A stretch of 64,000 nt of DNA. Origin: Hypomyces perniciosus (Eukaryota; Ascomycota; Sordariomycetes; Hypocreales; Hypocreaceae). Below, one piece after another: positions 1 to 12,878 of this stretch. A model generated the notes under the pieces. The model was not told the origin of the DNA, made no database searches, and was given only the letters and a program-made list of their open reading frames with translations. The DNA is taken from NCBI GenBank assembly GCA_008477525.1, contig SPDT01000006.1, forward strand, positions 1,763,501-1,827,500, given 5' to 3'. Within the stretch, counting starts at the first letter, position 1; each line of letters begins with the position of its first letter. The position numbers and the translations under genes are program-made.

Positions 1-2380
1 AAGTATTTTGCGTTTTACCTATTATTTAATTAAAAACTGATTTTTCCTTTAAAAGTAAAATTACCTATTTAGCAGCTAATTAATTAAAATAAAGTCTATA
101 TAATAAAAGATCAATTAATCGTATATATCTATATATTAAAAAAAAGAAAATATTAAAGCGGCTTAAAAAAAGTAACTATATTTCGCTAAATATTAGCTAA
201 AAAGATAAATACTAATAATTAATATTTACTACAAAAACTAATAAAATTACTCCTTTTTAGCGACTTTATTATACTTTATAATATAAAGCATTAAAAGGAC
301 CTTTTAAAAGACGCAAAATTAAAGATAAATTAACTAAGCCTATTGAAAATTAAATTTTAAATAGGTATAATAAAAATATATAAATTGAGAATATTAAATA
401 AAATCCCGTTTAATAAAATTTACCTAAGTAAATATTTAAAGAAGTTTATAAAAGATAAATTTAGCTAGTGGGGGGTTAAAGATAATAAAAGGACTTTTAT
501 AAATAAAAGCTTAAAGGTAGATAATAATTTATTTAAAGATAAAGCAGTTAATAAAGTAATAATTAAGGTTATTAATAATTAAAAGTTAAAAGAGCTTTAT
601 AGTAACTCTTTAACTTTTCAAGGAATATATAGTTAATAAAGTTAAATAGTTTAGCTAAAAATTAAAATATATATTTATAAATTAAAAAAAGAAACAATAT
701 TTTAATTAAAATATAATCCTTTATAATACTTTAAAGTAGCCATTTTTAAAATAGACTAAATAAATTAAAATAATTACCTTTATATAAAGGATATATAGGC
801 AAAGATAAATAGTAATATTTTTTAAAAATCGCTATTAAATATTATTTTTAAAAAAGAGGAGATAGCCGCCAATTAAAGTTAACTGCCTTGCCTATAAAAA
901 ATATAACCTAAATATATTATAAAGAAAAGAATTATAAGATTAAATGATGTATTAATTATTTTTTATTAACTATTAATTTTTTAATAGTAAAAGTTAAAAT
1001 AAACTTTTAAATTTACTGAATCACTTAACTCTTTACTTTTTCATTTCATTTAAAATTAAAAAAAAGTCTTTTATAAAATAAAAGGCTATTAAAAGATTAA
1101 AATAACTAAAGACTATTAGCTTAATAAAAGTAAATATTTTATCCTTGTTAAAGAAAGTAATAGCTATACTTTAGTTACTTTATTAAGGCTAATAATTAAA
1201 AAGATATCGCTAAATATAAAAAGAGGCTTTAAATTAAAGGCAGTTAAAATAGTCCTTTTACTAGAAACCTAGGATAAAGATATAATTATAAAAAGGGAAT
1301 AAAATATATTCTTTAGCAGCTGTAATAGTAATAGATTAAATTTAAAGGCACCTTTAATAGAATTAAAGATTACGCTATCTATAAAATGATATAAATAAAG
1401 CTTTAATATATTTTATTTACTTAAATATAATCCCGTCGTGCTATAATTAAGGTATTACCTTTACTTTAAATCCTACTTTAAAATTATTTAATTATATTTA
1501 TTTTCTTCTTTTACTATTATATTTTATTTGAAGAAAGATCTTTACTCTCTTACTTTATTTATCTAGTTTATAGAAAATAAACTAAAAACCTTACTCCCCT
1601 ATTATATTAGCTACATATCTCTAAACCGCATTAAGGATTTCAAAGCTAAGTAAATAAAACCTTACTATTAGTTTTATTATAAGTTAATATAGTTATTAAC
1701 TATTATAGATTTACCTGCAATTTAATGAATATATTAACAGCTACCTATAATTATTTATTAATATAATAATTAAATTAAGTAATAATTATTATAATAATCT
1801 TATATAAATACTTCACTATAAAGTAAGCAAATAGCGCGTTTATATTAAAAATATTTATAATTTCTTATATAATCTTTCTTATACAAGATTGGCATTAAAT
1901 TTCACCTTAAAGGCAATACTTTATATAGTTATAAATGGATTAGTAACTTAAAGCAGCTTAAACTAAAATTATAGTACTTTAAAATGCGTTTAAAGGTGCC
2001 CCTGCCTTTAATTAAATATTACTATAAACTTTTAGTATCTTTAATAGATTATAAAACTTCTAGTATTTTATGAAAAGAAAGTGAATTTTCATAAAGTTAA
2101 TTTAGTTCCTGAAATATTAATGTATTTATATTTTTAATAAATATAAATACTTTTATTATTTTAACTTTTATAAAGATAACTACAAACGCTGCATATAATA
2201 ACTTTGTAACTCATAGGCTTATATAGTTAAGAACGTTCAATTCTTTTATTTATTTAACTTTTATATAGTCTTATATATAAAATAACTTAAAGTTAATAAA
2301 TATAATTATTTAAGCCTATTGTAAATTTAATAAATACTTTATAGATTTATTAACATTAAACTTAATTAACTAGTAGTACC
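1..2380. other. AT-rich relic DNA, nothing identified
   Basis: Very A+T-rich sequence with stops in every frame and no recognisable ends, tandem array or domain on either strand. It has the TpA-rich texture of RIP-mutated repeat DNA. It probably belongs to the same dead element as the coding trace that follows, but no boundary is visible and the window starts inside it. Confidence 0.5.
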
Positions 2381-3330
2381 TTTAAGCGGAGTCTTTATTT
2401 GTTTTAGCCTTAAAAAGTATAACATAATTAACTTAAAGGGATTTAAAGTTTTACTTTAAAATTAATATTAATACTTTTATTTTATAAATTTAGCTAAAAG
2501 CTATATAAATATAGGTTAAGTTTTATACTAATGTATAGTAATAAATAAGCTTAGTATTATAAAATTTAAAATAATAATAAAAGATATTTTGCCTTTTTTA
2601 ATTAACCATGATTTAATTAAGCTGGATTAAGGCTAATAGGTACCCCACGTATAGAAGGAATATAATAAAGAATAATGGCTAGTATTTAATTAACGTTAAA
2701 ATACCAGTAAATAACCCTATAAAAGAAAGTAAGTTAATTTGTTATAATAATAGTTTTTTTTAACAGCTAGTTATCCTTTTACTATTATATAATTAAAAAG
2801 GACTATAATGCTAATCTCAGTATTTAAAATAGAATTGCCTGCATTAATAATACTTATACTCCTAGCTATACAGTTTAGTTAGTTATAGTAACAGAAAAAA
2901 AAGTATTCCATTTTACTTTATAGATAATATTAATAGCGAAAAAATAAAATAATACTACTAGCCTTATAATATAAACAGTATCTTTTATAAAAGTAATAGC
3001 AGGATTAGTAATTAAGAGTAAATTAATGCGCTTTTTAGTAATACTATAATTTATAAGACCTTTATTAACTGCGCTAGCTATTACCGATAATGCAGAAAAC
3101 TTAAATAAAAAGTTAACCTCCTTTAAAGAAAATAATAGCTCTTTTAATATATTAAAGGATAATTAAAACTTAAAGGATTAAAAGGTTTTTAAAATTACAG
3201 CAAAATTTAACTAAAAGGCAATTCAAAAAGATAAAAAGGCTCTCGCGAAATTAGGTAAAGGAGGTTAAGCTATAATAATAGCCCTTATAGCAGTAATAGG
3301 GAAATCTATACTTTAATATTCTTAAAGTTA
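2381..3330 (+). pseudogene. decayed coding relic, possibly copia-like reverse transcriptase
   Basis: One plus-strand frame reads as protein-like with interspersed stops where RIP would convert Gln, Arg and Trp codons. Near 2,389 the residues RSLYLF are followed by KV-stop-HN-stop-LKG, resembling the LYGLKQ...W..LKG block of copia reverse transcriptases, but one residue is missing and the expected YVDD box is not convincing. Around 3,100-3,260 the same frame gives a lysine-rich stretch (NLNKKLTSFKENNSSFN). The coding direction is moderately supported; the copia identity is a guess. It could be another transposon protein. Confidence 0.3.
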
Positions 3331-3855
3331 ATAAATTACAGCTTTAAATATATACTATAGTTCAACCCTGCCTAAACTAATAGATAAGTCGGCTTAAAAT
3401 AATATTTAAAAATAAATAAATATATTTATATAAATAATAAAGTAATTAATATAAAATAAGCAGATAGCTATTTAAAATATTTAGCGATAAAGAAAATTAA
3501 AAGGAAAAGACTATTTAATTATAATAATTCTAATAAAAGGAGAATAGTTTAATATAGATTAAATAAAGAGGAATTAATAGTACAGGCAGCAATAATTCTA
3601 CTTTTTTCTTTCTTTTTTCTCTTTAACGCGCGCTTTTTCTACTAGTTTGTTATATTATTTATATGTTCCTTAAATATTATGATACTAATATTAAAGGGAT
3701 TAATAAGATAAGCATTTTATTAAGATTTGCTTTTTTATTGGCGAATACTTATAGGGAGGGTTTTATTAAAGGTAATTAATATATTTAATACACTTGTATT
3801 TTTTTATTAGTTTACTTGAAGAAAGTTAACTATTTATTTAAGCAGCTATTACATT

Positions 3856-3887
3856 AAAAAAGTATAAAAAGTATAAAAAGTATAAAT
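3856..3887. repeat. short 9-bp tandem repeat
   Basis: About three copies of a 9-bp unit, GTATAAAAA, lie head to tail. This is a minor low-complexity feature of unknown role. Confidence 0.7.
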
Positions 3888-3999
3888 AGACTTAATTTAA
3901 TATAATTAATCTTTTCCCCCTTTTAATATAAAACTTTACCTGTAACTTTATAGCCTTTAAGGTATATAAAGGTAACTGTTAATTGCTTTTAACTGCTGG

Positions 4000-4164
4000 C
4001 ATTATGATTAAATAATCTGCAGTATCTTTTAGTCTTTATATTACTCGATTGCCGCTTTATGGTTCTATTAGGAGCGTGATTCCCGCGCTTAATACTAGTC
4101 GTTGTATATAGGTGTGTATATGTATTGTATGTGTGTTTAGGAGTGCTAAATCCCCCTCGATAAA
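4000..4164. other. GC-richer island of unknown origin
   Basis: A stretch of about 165 bp is visibly richer in G and C than its surroundings, with several CpG steps and a GT/AT-alternating part near 4,106-4,140. It directly abuts a truncated hAT-c fragment. It has no matching copy elsewhere in the window that I could find and no recognisable ends. It may be a short unmutated insertion or a low-copy fragment. Confidence 0.4.
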
Positions 4165-4471
4165 CTATATTGCCTGCAGCTATTATATTATACTACAAAC
4201 TATATAAAAGAGTATATAAAAGGGCTGAAGTATATATACCTCTTGAACTAATAAATAAAAAACAGTAATTAAAGATTTTATATAATAATTTAATAATGCT
4301 ATAATTATATATACTTTAATATATTTCCTATAATTAATAGATTATAATTTATTTATGTTAGTTTCTCAATACATAGTAGATTTTAATAGTAAAATATAGG
4401 CAGTAAAGAAAGTAATATAAATTTAAAAGTTATATATAAATAGAAATATATATGGATATAAATAGTGTTTC
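4165..4471 (+). mobile_element. hAT-c fragment, right half
   Basis: The sequence aligns with the right part of the complete hAT-c at 61,404-61,949: the AATAAATAAAAA stretch, the ATATTTCCTATAATT block and the terminal TTATATATAAATAGAAATA part of the inverted end. The left half is missing. The break falls at a CTGCAG-containing segment where the fragment at 42,648 also ends. RIP-type transitions are frequent. It is non-coding and non-autonomous. Confidence 0.75.
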
Positions 4472-4589
4472 TTTTAAATAAAAATGATTTTATTTTTATA
4501 ATTTATATTAAATAATATTATTAATATATTATTAAAGAATTTACTAAATAAAATAATATTTAAATTTAAATTTAACAAATTAATAAATA

Positions 4590-5140
4590 CATTTAATTCA
4601 AATTTAAAAATAAATTAAAAAGTAATAAGTATAATAGTAATAAATATTAACTATTTATATAATAAAATATATGAATTAATAGAATTTAAAATAGGTAATA
4701 AAGTATATTTAAAGCTTTATAAAAGGTATTATTTATTTAAGAAATTACTATAAAAATAGTTTTAATAGTAAATAAAATTATTTAAAGTAATTAAAAGGGT
4801 TAATTTATTAATATAGAAATTAAAATTCTCTTTAAAACAGAAAATATATAATATTATTTTAATAGTATATTTATATTTTAACTTAAAGGAAATAGATTTA
4901 GTTAATAAATAAAGAAAACTATTATATGTAATATAGATTAAAAGTAAAAAAGAATAAAACGTAAAGAAAATAAATCAAAGGATAAATAAATTAAAGAAAA
5001 TAATATTTATAAATTAAATATTAAATATAATAAAAAGGATATAATATAAAATATAATAAATATATTACATAAAAGTAGTTAATCCTAATAGTAATAGATA
5101 TTATATTAAAATTTAAAAAAATAAACTTGATTAAAGACCT
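4590..5140 (+). pseudogene. Ty3/gypsy integrase C-terminal relic (GPY/F-type)
   Basis: The plus-strand frame gives NKVYLKLYKRYYLF near 4,690, followed by LFKVIKRV and a segment matching the KVYLRLH.GY.LP...GPF.V..RVG..AY.L.LP pattern at the C-terminus of integrases of Ty3/gypsy chromoviruses. Upstream residues (YNKIYELIEFKIGNK) match the usual YDK.H.P...KVGDK approach. Stops replace Gln and Trp codons. A weak chromodomain-like continuation may follow near 5,000-5,140. The catalytic core would lie upstream but is replaced by the hAT-c fragment and unrelated DNA. The domain call is solid by motif; family affiliation is open. Confidence 0.65.
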
Positions 5141-6256
5141 TTATAAGTAAATATTAATAAAAGAATTTAAAGAAGTAATATATATTTTATAAATAAATAT
5201 TTAAGTGCAGTTATTAATAAAGGTATTAATAATACTATAATAATTATAAAAGAGGAAAATTTTATAATAAAGTTTTCTTTTAATTTTTTGTTTAATATTT
5301 ATATAATATCTTTAAAGTTATTTATTATCTTAAAATTTCTGTATTTATTTATACTATTTAAATATACTATTAGCGCTATAGCTTTTCCCTATAATATAGT
5401 AATATATTTATTTCTATTATAATTATTTAAATATTTAATTTTTTTAGTCTTTATTAATTTTATTAAGCTATTTAAATCATTTAAAACTATTATTTACCTT
5501 TATATTATACTTAATGTATTTAGAGTATATATATAGTTTAATATATGATTTAGTGTAAATATAAAATAATATATATACTATATAAAATATGAATCTTTTT
5601 TATTTAAATATATATAATATACTTTAATTTATTTTATTAAATATATTAATATAATAATATTTTATAATACCTTTATATAATAATATATTAACTTTAATTT
5701 AATTTATATTTTAAATAATATACTTATTCTATATATTATTTTGATTATTATATAGTTTATATAATATTAATATATTATATTATATTTAATTAAAAAGTTT
5801 ATATTAATAAATATATTTAATTTAAAATCTTTTATAATTTATATTTTAATTGTAAAGTATATATACTATAATGCTTTTAATTATATTTATAATATAATGG
5901 TTAAATTTTATTTTTTTATTAATTGTAAATTATTTTAATACTTTTTATATTAATTTTAATTTATTTACTATAAAGATTTCTATATTAAAGGAATAATTTT
6001 ATAATTAATCTTTATTTATTGAAATATTTAAATATTTTATATTTATTACTATTATTATAGGCTTTACAGTTAAATTAAATTTAAAGTTTCTTTTTATATA
6101 GTTATAGTTTATTAAATATATTGCTTTTTTTAATATATTCTAATTATTTAATTTAGCTACAAATTATAATTTATATTTTTTTTAATAAATTTTATTACCT
6201 TTTTTTTTAATAAAATCAATAATTGCTTTTAATTTATTTTAAATCTTTAAACTTTT

Positions 6257-6428
6257 TATCACGGCATAGAAAGGCAGGTCAAGGGAAATATCGTTGTTGT
6301 GCCGTAGAGAGCGAGAAAGCCCTAAGGCTTTACGGAAAGCTATAGCTAGGAACGCGTTGGGGTCTGGTCACGTGACCGGAGCTCACATAACAGGGCGTCA
6401 ACATCGCATCACAGTCAATGCCATAACA
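6257..6428 (-). repeat. Ret-H 3' LTR
   Basis: The 172-bp LTR pairs with 12,244-12,415. On the plus strand it runs from TATCACGGCATAG to CCATAACA; the TA start is a RIP-altered TG. It stays comparatively GC-rich, with several CpG steps. The open frame that runs through it is not a gene. The mutations on the two LTRs differ almost only by C/T and G/A changes. Confidence 0.9.
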
Positions 6429-6440
6429 GTACCCCCCCCT
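6429..6440 (-). promoter_or_regulatory. Ret-H polypurine tract
   Basis: On the minus strand a run of eight G followed by TAC ends exactly at the 3' LTR (TGTTATGGC). This is the position of the primer for plus-strand DNA synthesis. The same arrangement occurs in copy 2 at 50,394-50,410, with eleven consecutive G. This feature fixes the orientation of the element. Confidence 0.75.
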
Positions 6441-7229
6441 TCATCACGCCATTCAGCCGCGAATAGCTATATTACTCGTATAAATAGAAATTCCGGGTAA
6501 TCTATCTTAATACTTCCAATATAAGGGTAAATAGGGCGAATCGTATAGTTTTTAGTGTTGGTGATATATAGTTTAGTTATAGGCTATAGCGCAGTATAGT
6601 TTTCAGTTAGTGCTTTATAGGTATTAGTTTCTGTTTAGCTATTTCCTCTTTTTCCTTTTTTATAATTCCTTTTAATGCTTATTGCGGTAGGCCTAGCTCT
6701 TTTAGGTTTTTTTTATAAAAATTTTATATTACCCTCTTTTAGCTTTATAGGTCTTTAATTAATTGCTATATAGCAGTATAATATTTCTATTTAATAAAGT
6801 AATAGAATCTATTATTATTATAATAATCTAAAAGCGCTTTAAATTTTATTTCTCTTATACTTTATCTATATTATTTTCTCTTTTTGATACTTTACCTTAA
6901 ATATTCCTTAACTCGGCTTTATTAATTATTCTTTACTTAAAATACAGTAAAGTAGCTATTTTAAGTTATAAAAGGGAGTTATATAAAACTAAAAAAATCT
7001 TTATATTTTCCTGCAGGCTAATAGCGCAGGCTTATATGTATACATTTATTATTATATAAAGCCTTATTTATTTATTATCTAGCTTTTTTATTAGTTAATT
7101 AGTCTTTATATTTTATATATTAATAAAGACTTCCTGCTTAATAATATAGACTAATAACGCTTCTTTTTTATATATTTATATTTTCTTTATATCTTTTTTT
7201 TAAGGCTTTAGTAAAGGCTTTTAATTATA

Positions 7230-7560
7230 TAATAATATATTCGAATCGCTTAGCAATAGTATTAGCATAGAAAAACTCTCTTTTCTTTACCGCAAAAAGG
7301 TTTAGCGGGCAAGGCTATAAAGGCTCTGTCTTTAAGCGAGGGTTAAAACTATAATTAGCCAAAAACAATAAGATATTAGTGGTTTTAGATATTATATTAT
7401 TTATAGTAAATTCGGCTAATAAAGGCTAATAAGCTTAGTTATTTTAATAAAAGTTAATAAAAGCTTACAAGTATTATTTTATATGTATATTAATTCTTTT
7501 AATTTAACTATTTGTTTTAAAGTAAAACGCTAATAATTATTTTAATATAACTTTTAATCG
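7230..7560 (-). pseudogene. Ret-H integrase relic
   Basis: The minus-strand frame contains PLLAEFTINN followed by LFLANYSFNPRLKTEPL, matching the P..EFAYNN......PF...YG..PR block downstream of the third catalytic residue in Ty3/gypsy integrases. Just upstream, decayed residues fit the NQ.LE.YLR.F.N..Q..W stretch. Stops sit at expected Gln and Trp codons. The catalytic Asp/Asp/Glu themselves were not confidently placed. It lies downstream of the reverse transcriptase relic, the usual gypsy order. Confidence 0.75.
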
Positions 7561-8639
7561 CTTTAAAAGTTATTTCTAGAATTCTAATATAAACTATATA
7601 CTGCAGTTTAATATAATATTATTAAATATACTATAAAGGCAGTAAATCCTATTAATAAATATATTAGCCAGCTTTTTTATTAATAGTAAAGTAATAGGTA
7701 TAAAATAATATATTTTTATAAAGTAGTAGACTATTACTAGTAAATGCTTATAAGTAATATTATAATAGTAAAATTTGAATAGTAGTATAATATAGTTAAT
7801 AAAGATATTTAATTATATATAAAATAAGATTAGTAATAATTAAATGAAGCTTTATAATAAAGATTGCAAGGCCTTTATTTTAATATATAGTTTATAGGTT
7901 TATATAAATACTTTAATGTCTTTTAAAATCTATAGCTATTAATATATCCAGCTAATAAAGTTTAAAGTTTTAAACCTGCCTAAATATTCAGCTAGGCCGC
8001 TTAAATAGTTTTTATATAGGATTTATATATAAAGTTTATTATTAAAGGGAATAAAAAGCTGCTTTTAATAGTAAATTTTATTATTGATTACTTAATAGTT
8101 ATTTATTATAATTTAAAGTTCTTGATAAAGCTGTTTTAGCTTTTAGTAGATATTAAAGTTTTAAAGCGCAATTACTACTTCTTTTGCTATAATATTTTAT
8201 TTATATACTACTATAATTAAATTATTAATTAATTTATTTTCTGCACGTATTATTATAGATATAAAGGCGGCCTTTATAGATAGTTTTATATTTAGTAAAA
8301 CTTTTTTTTAGAATATTACTGAAACTTTAAGGCTAAAAAAACTTTATAAAAGGATAATATATTGCTTATTGTTAATTTAATTGTTAAAAGAGTTTAATTT
8401 CGCAGGCTTATCTTTTACTTTTTTATTTAAAGCGTTAAGCTTTATAGCCTTAAAGCTAAATTAATAAATAATATAAAAGTTAAAGCTAAAAAGGAATTTA
8501 AACTATTAAATTTACTATTAGTTTAAAGCTTTAATTAAAGTAAAGTATTTTATTTTTATTGTTTTATATTTACATTTAATAATATTAATTCAAAGGCTAA
8601 TATTTTAAAAGTAGGCTACTACTTTATATATATGTTTTT

Positions 8640-9075
8640 AATATTCTTTTTAGCTTCATAAATATATAAAGATATTATTAAGGTATATTATATAGATATA
8701 GTTAAAGAGGTTATAAAAAGCATAGTTAATATAATATTAAAATACAATAAGTGTATTATAAAGGCTAAAAGGTATAATTAATGTCTTGAAAAGGCTAAAC
8801 CTTATAATAAATGCTATTTTCTATATATCCCCTTTAGCGATATAAAGGTTATTAAACGCAGCGATAATATTAAGTTTTATATATACCTTTATACAGCTTG
8901 AAGCATTAAAGGTTTCCTAGATTAATAGTAATAGGTATTAATTTTTAATAGTAATATTATTTAACCTTTAATAGTTTTAATAAATATAGACGCTGCCTTT
9001 TAGTTTTATAGTTAAAAGGAGGGGAATAGTGTATTATATTTATAATTTACAGATAAATCCTTTTATTAAATTATT
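8640..9075 (-). pseudogene. Ret-H reverse transcriptase relic
   Basis: The minus strand reads NLIKGFI near the start, then LNNITIKN-stop-YLLLLI and VYIKLNIIAAF, corresponding to the LN..T.KN.YPLP.I......A..FTKLD...A box of gypsy polymerases. Then KIAFIIRFSLFKTLIIPFSL matches KTAFRT.FG.FE...MPFGL, and YLNNIFIY at 8,661-8,685 is the YLDDI.IY catalytic box with both Asp codons changed to Asn by G-to-A. The enzyme would therefore be inactive even without the stops. The conserved order across some 145 residues makes the identification firm. Confidence 0.88.
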
Positions 9076-11999
9076 ATTTAACTATTTTTTTTTTATTTAT
9101 AGTTTATTAAGTAAAAATAGCCTATTCTTTTAATATAGTAAATCTTTTTTTAGCAGTATTTTAATTTTATAGTTTTAAGCCTATTATAAAGGAAACTTAT
9201 TTATTATTTTTAATAAAAAGGTATTATATATATTATGTAGCTAAAATAATAGTTTTTTTTAAAATATTTAATTTCTTAAATTTAAATTTCTTTACTATAA
9301 TTTTTTTAATATTAATAGCTATAATATTTTTAATTATATTAAGAGTAGTATTTATTAATAAAATTATATATTTCTTTAAATAATATTATTTTTACTTTAA
9401 TATAGTCTCTTTATTTTATAAATATTTATTAAAAAATATATTTAAAAGCTTTAATAAAATCATACATATTAGTTTTTTAATTTTAATAGTTTAATTAATC
9501 TCTTTTTAAATTACTTTTATTGCATAAATATATAATTATAAATAAAAAGTAATAAAGTTTATAGCTGCTATTATTTATATATCTGCTATATTTATATATA
9601 TTTTTTAATTTTAAAGTTTAGTTTAATTTTATAAAAGTAATATATTAAAAAGCAATAGTAAGAACTTTAATAAAGGTTTTCCTTTTTATTATCAATTATA
9701 AATTATAAAGGCAGGCAGTAGCTTTATATATATTTAATTTAAGATTATTTGTATTTATATTTCTTTATTATTAATTTTATAACACTTATAGGTTATACAG
9801 TAATTTTAATTTGGCGTTAAAGTTTATAAAATATATAATTTAAGGGCTCCCTTTTTAATTAAATTATAATCTATTTCTTTTAAAATATTTTTAATTAATA
9901 GTTGTTACTATAATATAGTTTTTTATTTAATTAGGTTAAGCTTTATTTTATTTAAGGCGTCTTTAATTATTAATTACTAGTAATATATATTCCTCATATT
10001 AACTCTAATAAAATTATTTTTTATTTTAACTATTATTAAAACTTATATAAAGTTAACTATACTTTTGAAAAAATAATAGTTATAATAGTAATAGGATTTA
10101 AAAGTAATAGTTAACTCTTTTTAATTAATATTAAAGTTATATTTTTTTAGCTATAAAAGGCTAAAGATTATTAGTATATTATTAAAGATATTTATAATAA
10201 AAAAAAAGTAAAGTTTTTTATAAAAGCTAATTATAGTTTATATAATAAAGAAGTTTAAAATTTTATTAATTATACTTTTATAAATAAATAAAAAGCTTTT
10301 AATAAATAGTAATTATTAAATAATAATATTAAATCGCTTAATAAAAGCGCAGCTAATAAAAGCTTAAAGTATATAGCTGCTATTTATTAAAGTTTTTATA
10401 TTAATATAAATATTATATATAAAGAATAGTATAGTTTATATTAAAAGGGATTTACCATTTATTAATTTAAATTTAAAAGGTTTTTAATTAAAAAAATAAT
10501 AGTAAATTTATTTTAAAATAATAGTTTTATTTACAGTTAACCTTTATTTATAACTATTAATAAACATTAATTTTTGCTTTAATTTATAAATTAAGTTTAA
10601 GTTTTTAATAAATAAAGCTAATTAAATTAAAGTAAATTAAAAATTAATAAAACAGCGCTATTATTATTATCCCTATTAATATTTAAAAAAGGTATATTAT
10701 TTAAACCCTAGATTTATAGGTAATATAAGCATTACAGGTAATATTAATATACTATTAAGGTTTAGTTATTATACTTTATTAACCTATTTTATTATTAACT
10801 TTAAAGTACTCCTAGGTTAAAGTATAGCTAATATAGCTAAATTTAAAGATTTTAATTTTATATTTAATATAGATTTCTTTAATAGATATTAAACTTTTTT
10901 TATTATATTTATTAAAGCTATAGCCTGCTTTTTTATAGTAAAAGTAAAGTCTTTTAATCATATATTCTTTATAAAAGACTTAAAAGTAAAGTAGCGGGGT
11001 ATATATAATATTTAACTATATTAAATCGCTAGCTAGTATTAAGGTAGCAGTTTAATTATTTTACTGGCATTAATAATATTACTATTAGTATTAATACTAT
11101 TACTATTAATAGCTTTATTAATACTAGCCTATTTAAATAGTGCAGAAAGTGTTATAATAGGCGCTTTTTTAAAGTTTATTATAGATCGTTTAATAAAGTT
11201 AGCACTATTTAATAAAGTTAAACTTATCTAATTTAATTACTTAAGTCTTTATAGTATTAATAAGCTTTTAAAAGACCTTTATCTTTAAAGCCTTTACTAT
11301 TTATTTAGCAGTTTTACTGTATTTACTGTTTAATATAAATAATTTTACTATAAAGTTTTAAAAAGGCTGATTTAATATATATCGGTTATTAAAAGACTGT
11401 AATACCTTTTAAAATAGGTTAATTATTTTATATTACTTATTAAAATTAATAAAAAGTATTATATTAATCTTTTAATACTATTAAACAGGGTTATTAAGAC
11501 TTTTAATAATAGTATTAAAATTTCTTTATTATGGTTAATATATATTTCCCTTTAAAAGACTTATAATATATAAGATTTCTTTAAATTTAATTAAAAAAAT
11601 TAATTAATTGTTTATAAATGTAATATTAATTTAAAAATATTAATTAATATATTTTTATTAATACTTAATAATATCCTTTTATTTACTATTAAATTATTTA
11701 AGGTTTTTAATTTAGCAGCAGTTAAATAAATAATAATTTTTAAGGCTTAATAGTAAAACTGTATTTAAAGCTTTAACCTAAACTTTAATTTATACTTTAA
11801 AGTTTTAATTTTTAATTGCCTACTTTAAGATTTTTTATTTAAAGGTTTATTTTTATTTTTTTAATTAAACTAGGCCCTTTTTATTACTTAATTAAAAAAA
11901 AATTAATAATAAAGGTTATTATCTTTAATAATTAAGTTTATTAAATATATAGTCGCTATTAATGCTAGATTTTTATAGGGTTTTAAAGAGAAAAGGGAT

Positions 12000-12243
12000 A
12001 AGCGCTAGCTTTATAGTTAAGACTGTAGTTTATTGGGCCAGGTTAAGCTGCAGGGTAAGGTTTAGGGCATCTATATTTATCTCGCTTATAATTAGTTTCC
12101 TACAGATACAGGGTTTAAAGGATAAAGGCTAGGCCGTGGAGGCGTTATTGTAGGTTTAGGAATAAAGGGGGATTTAGGGGAATTCGTGATCAGTTAAGTA
12201 TATGCCTCGCGACAGCGCAGCCAAGTTAAAGGACGGCATAAAC
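12000..12243 (-). other. Ret-H leader region
   Basis: A GC-richer segment directly inside the 5' LTR of Ret-H on the minus strand. It would be the untranslated leader and primer-binding region. Immediately after the LTR the minus strand reads GTTTATGCCGTCC, which I cannot match to a tRNA 3' end, so the primer is unknown. No open coding frame is evident. Confidence 0.45.
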
Positions 12244-12415
12244 TATTATAGTATGGAAAGGCAGGTTAAGGCAAATATTGTTGTTATGCTATAGAGAGCG
12301 AGAAAGCCCTAAGGCTCTATAGAAAGCTATAGCAAGGAATGCGTTAGGGCCTGGTCATATAACCAGAGCTCACGTAACAGGGCGTTAATATCGCGTTACG
12401 GTCAGTGCTGTAACA
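12244..12415 (-). repeat. Ret-H 5' LTR
   Basis: The 172-bp partner of 6,257-6,428. The plus-strand left end TATTATAGTATGG aligns with TATCACGGCATAG through C-to-T and G-to-A changes; the right end is CTGTAACA. The TSD CTTTT follows at 12,416-12,420. Confidence 0.9.
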
Positions 12416-12713
12416 CTTTTTAAATGTAAATTTAACCCTTTTACTTTTAATTTATTATAACTATTAATAACAAAATATTTTATTAAATTAATTTATTTAT
12501 TGAAGTATATATTATATTTTTAATAATTTTATTAATTATTTATATTCGTTTTATATATTATAAGCAGTAGTTCAAAAGGCTTAAATAACAGTTATAATCA
12601 TTTAATTTTTTTAATTTCCCTTTTAAGCTTAAATTTTATTATATTAAATTTTCTATAAATAGATTTTTTAATTTAAATATTTAAATTATATTCTTTAATA
12701 TAGTTAATACTAG

Positions 12714-12878
12714 TATCATGTAGGTGACGAGATGGTCAGTGTCAAAAGGTGAAAAAGTGAACATGAAAAACTAACTAAGGTGCGAACTGCGAAGGGCTAC
12801 CTATTTTGTTGTCATCTACCGTTGTCTTCTACCACAAAGTGGCAACAGCGCAAGCTGTTGTCAGGCACGTCTGTGCCA
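12714..12878 (-). mobile_element. solo LTR of Ret-E in Ret-G copy 1
   Basis: A single LTR, sense strand minus, starts TGGCACAGACGTGCC and carries a second hairpin with CAACAGC and GCTGTTG arms. The flanks ACTAG (12,709-12,713) and AATAG (12,879-12,883) are a near-perfect 5-bp duplication. The Ret-G copies near 55,290 and 62,980 read straight through (AATAGTAAATTC) and act as empty sites. It is little mutated compared with its host. Confidence 0.85.

Larger units (their letters stand above)
6257..12415 (-). mobile_element. Ret-H copy 1, complete Ty3/gypsy LTR retrotransposon (dead)
   Basis: Two direct LTRs of 172 bp (6,257-6,428 and 12,244-12,415) bound 5.8 kb of internal sequence. A 5-bp duplication CTTTT flanks it (6,252-6,256 and 12,416-12,420). 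The run of C after the left LTR is, on the minus strand, a polypurine tract ending just before that LTR, so the element is minus-sense. Reverse transcriptase and integrase relics lie in gypsy order on the minus strand. RIP transitions and stops destroy every frame. The insertion split Ret-G copy 1; the other Ret-G copies are empty at this site. Confidence 0.9.

Noticed and set aside
6294..6500. Open frame of 68 codons, plus strand
   Set aside because: It lies across the Ret-H LTR and polypurine tract, antisense to the element; no protein features.
12714..12878. Ret-E LTRs initially read as a 6-bp-TSD MITE
   Set aside because: Paired copies bracket 9 kb in direct orientation with TG...CA ends and 5-bp TSDs, and the same unit adjoins internal sequence in three places, so they are LTRs.
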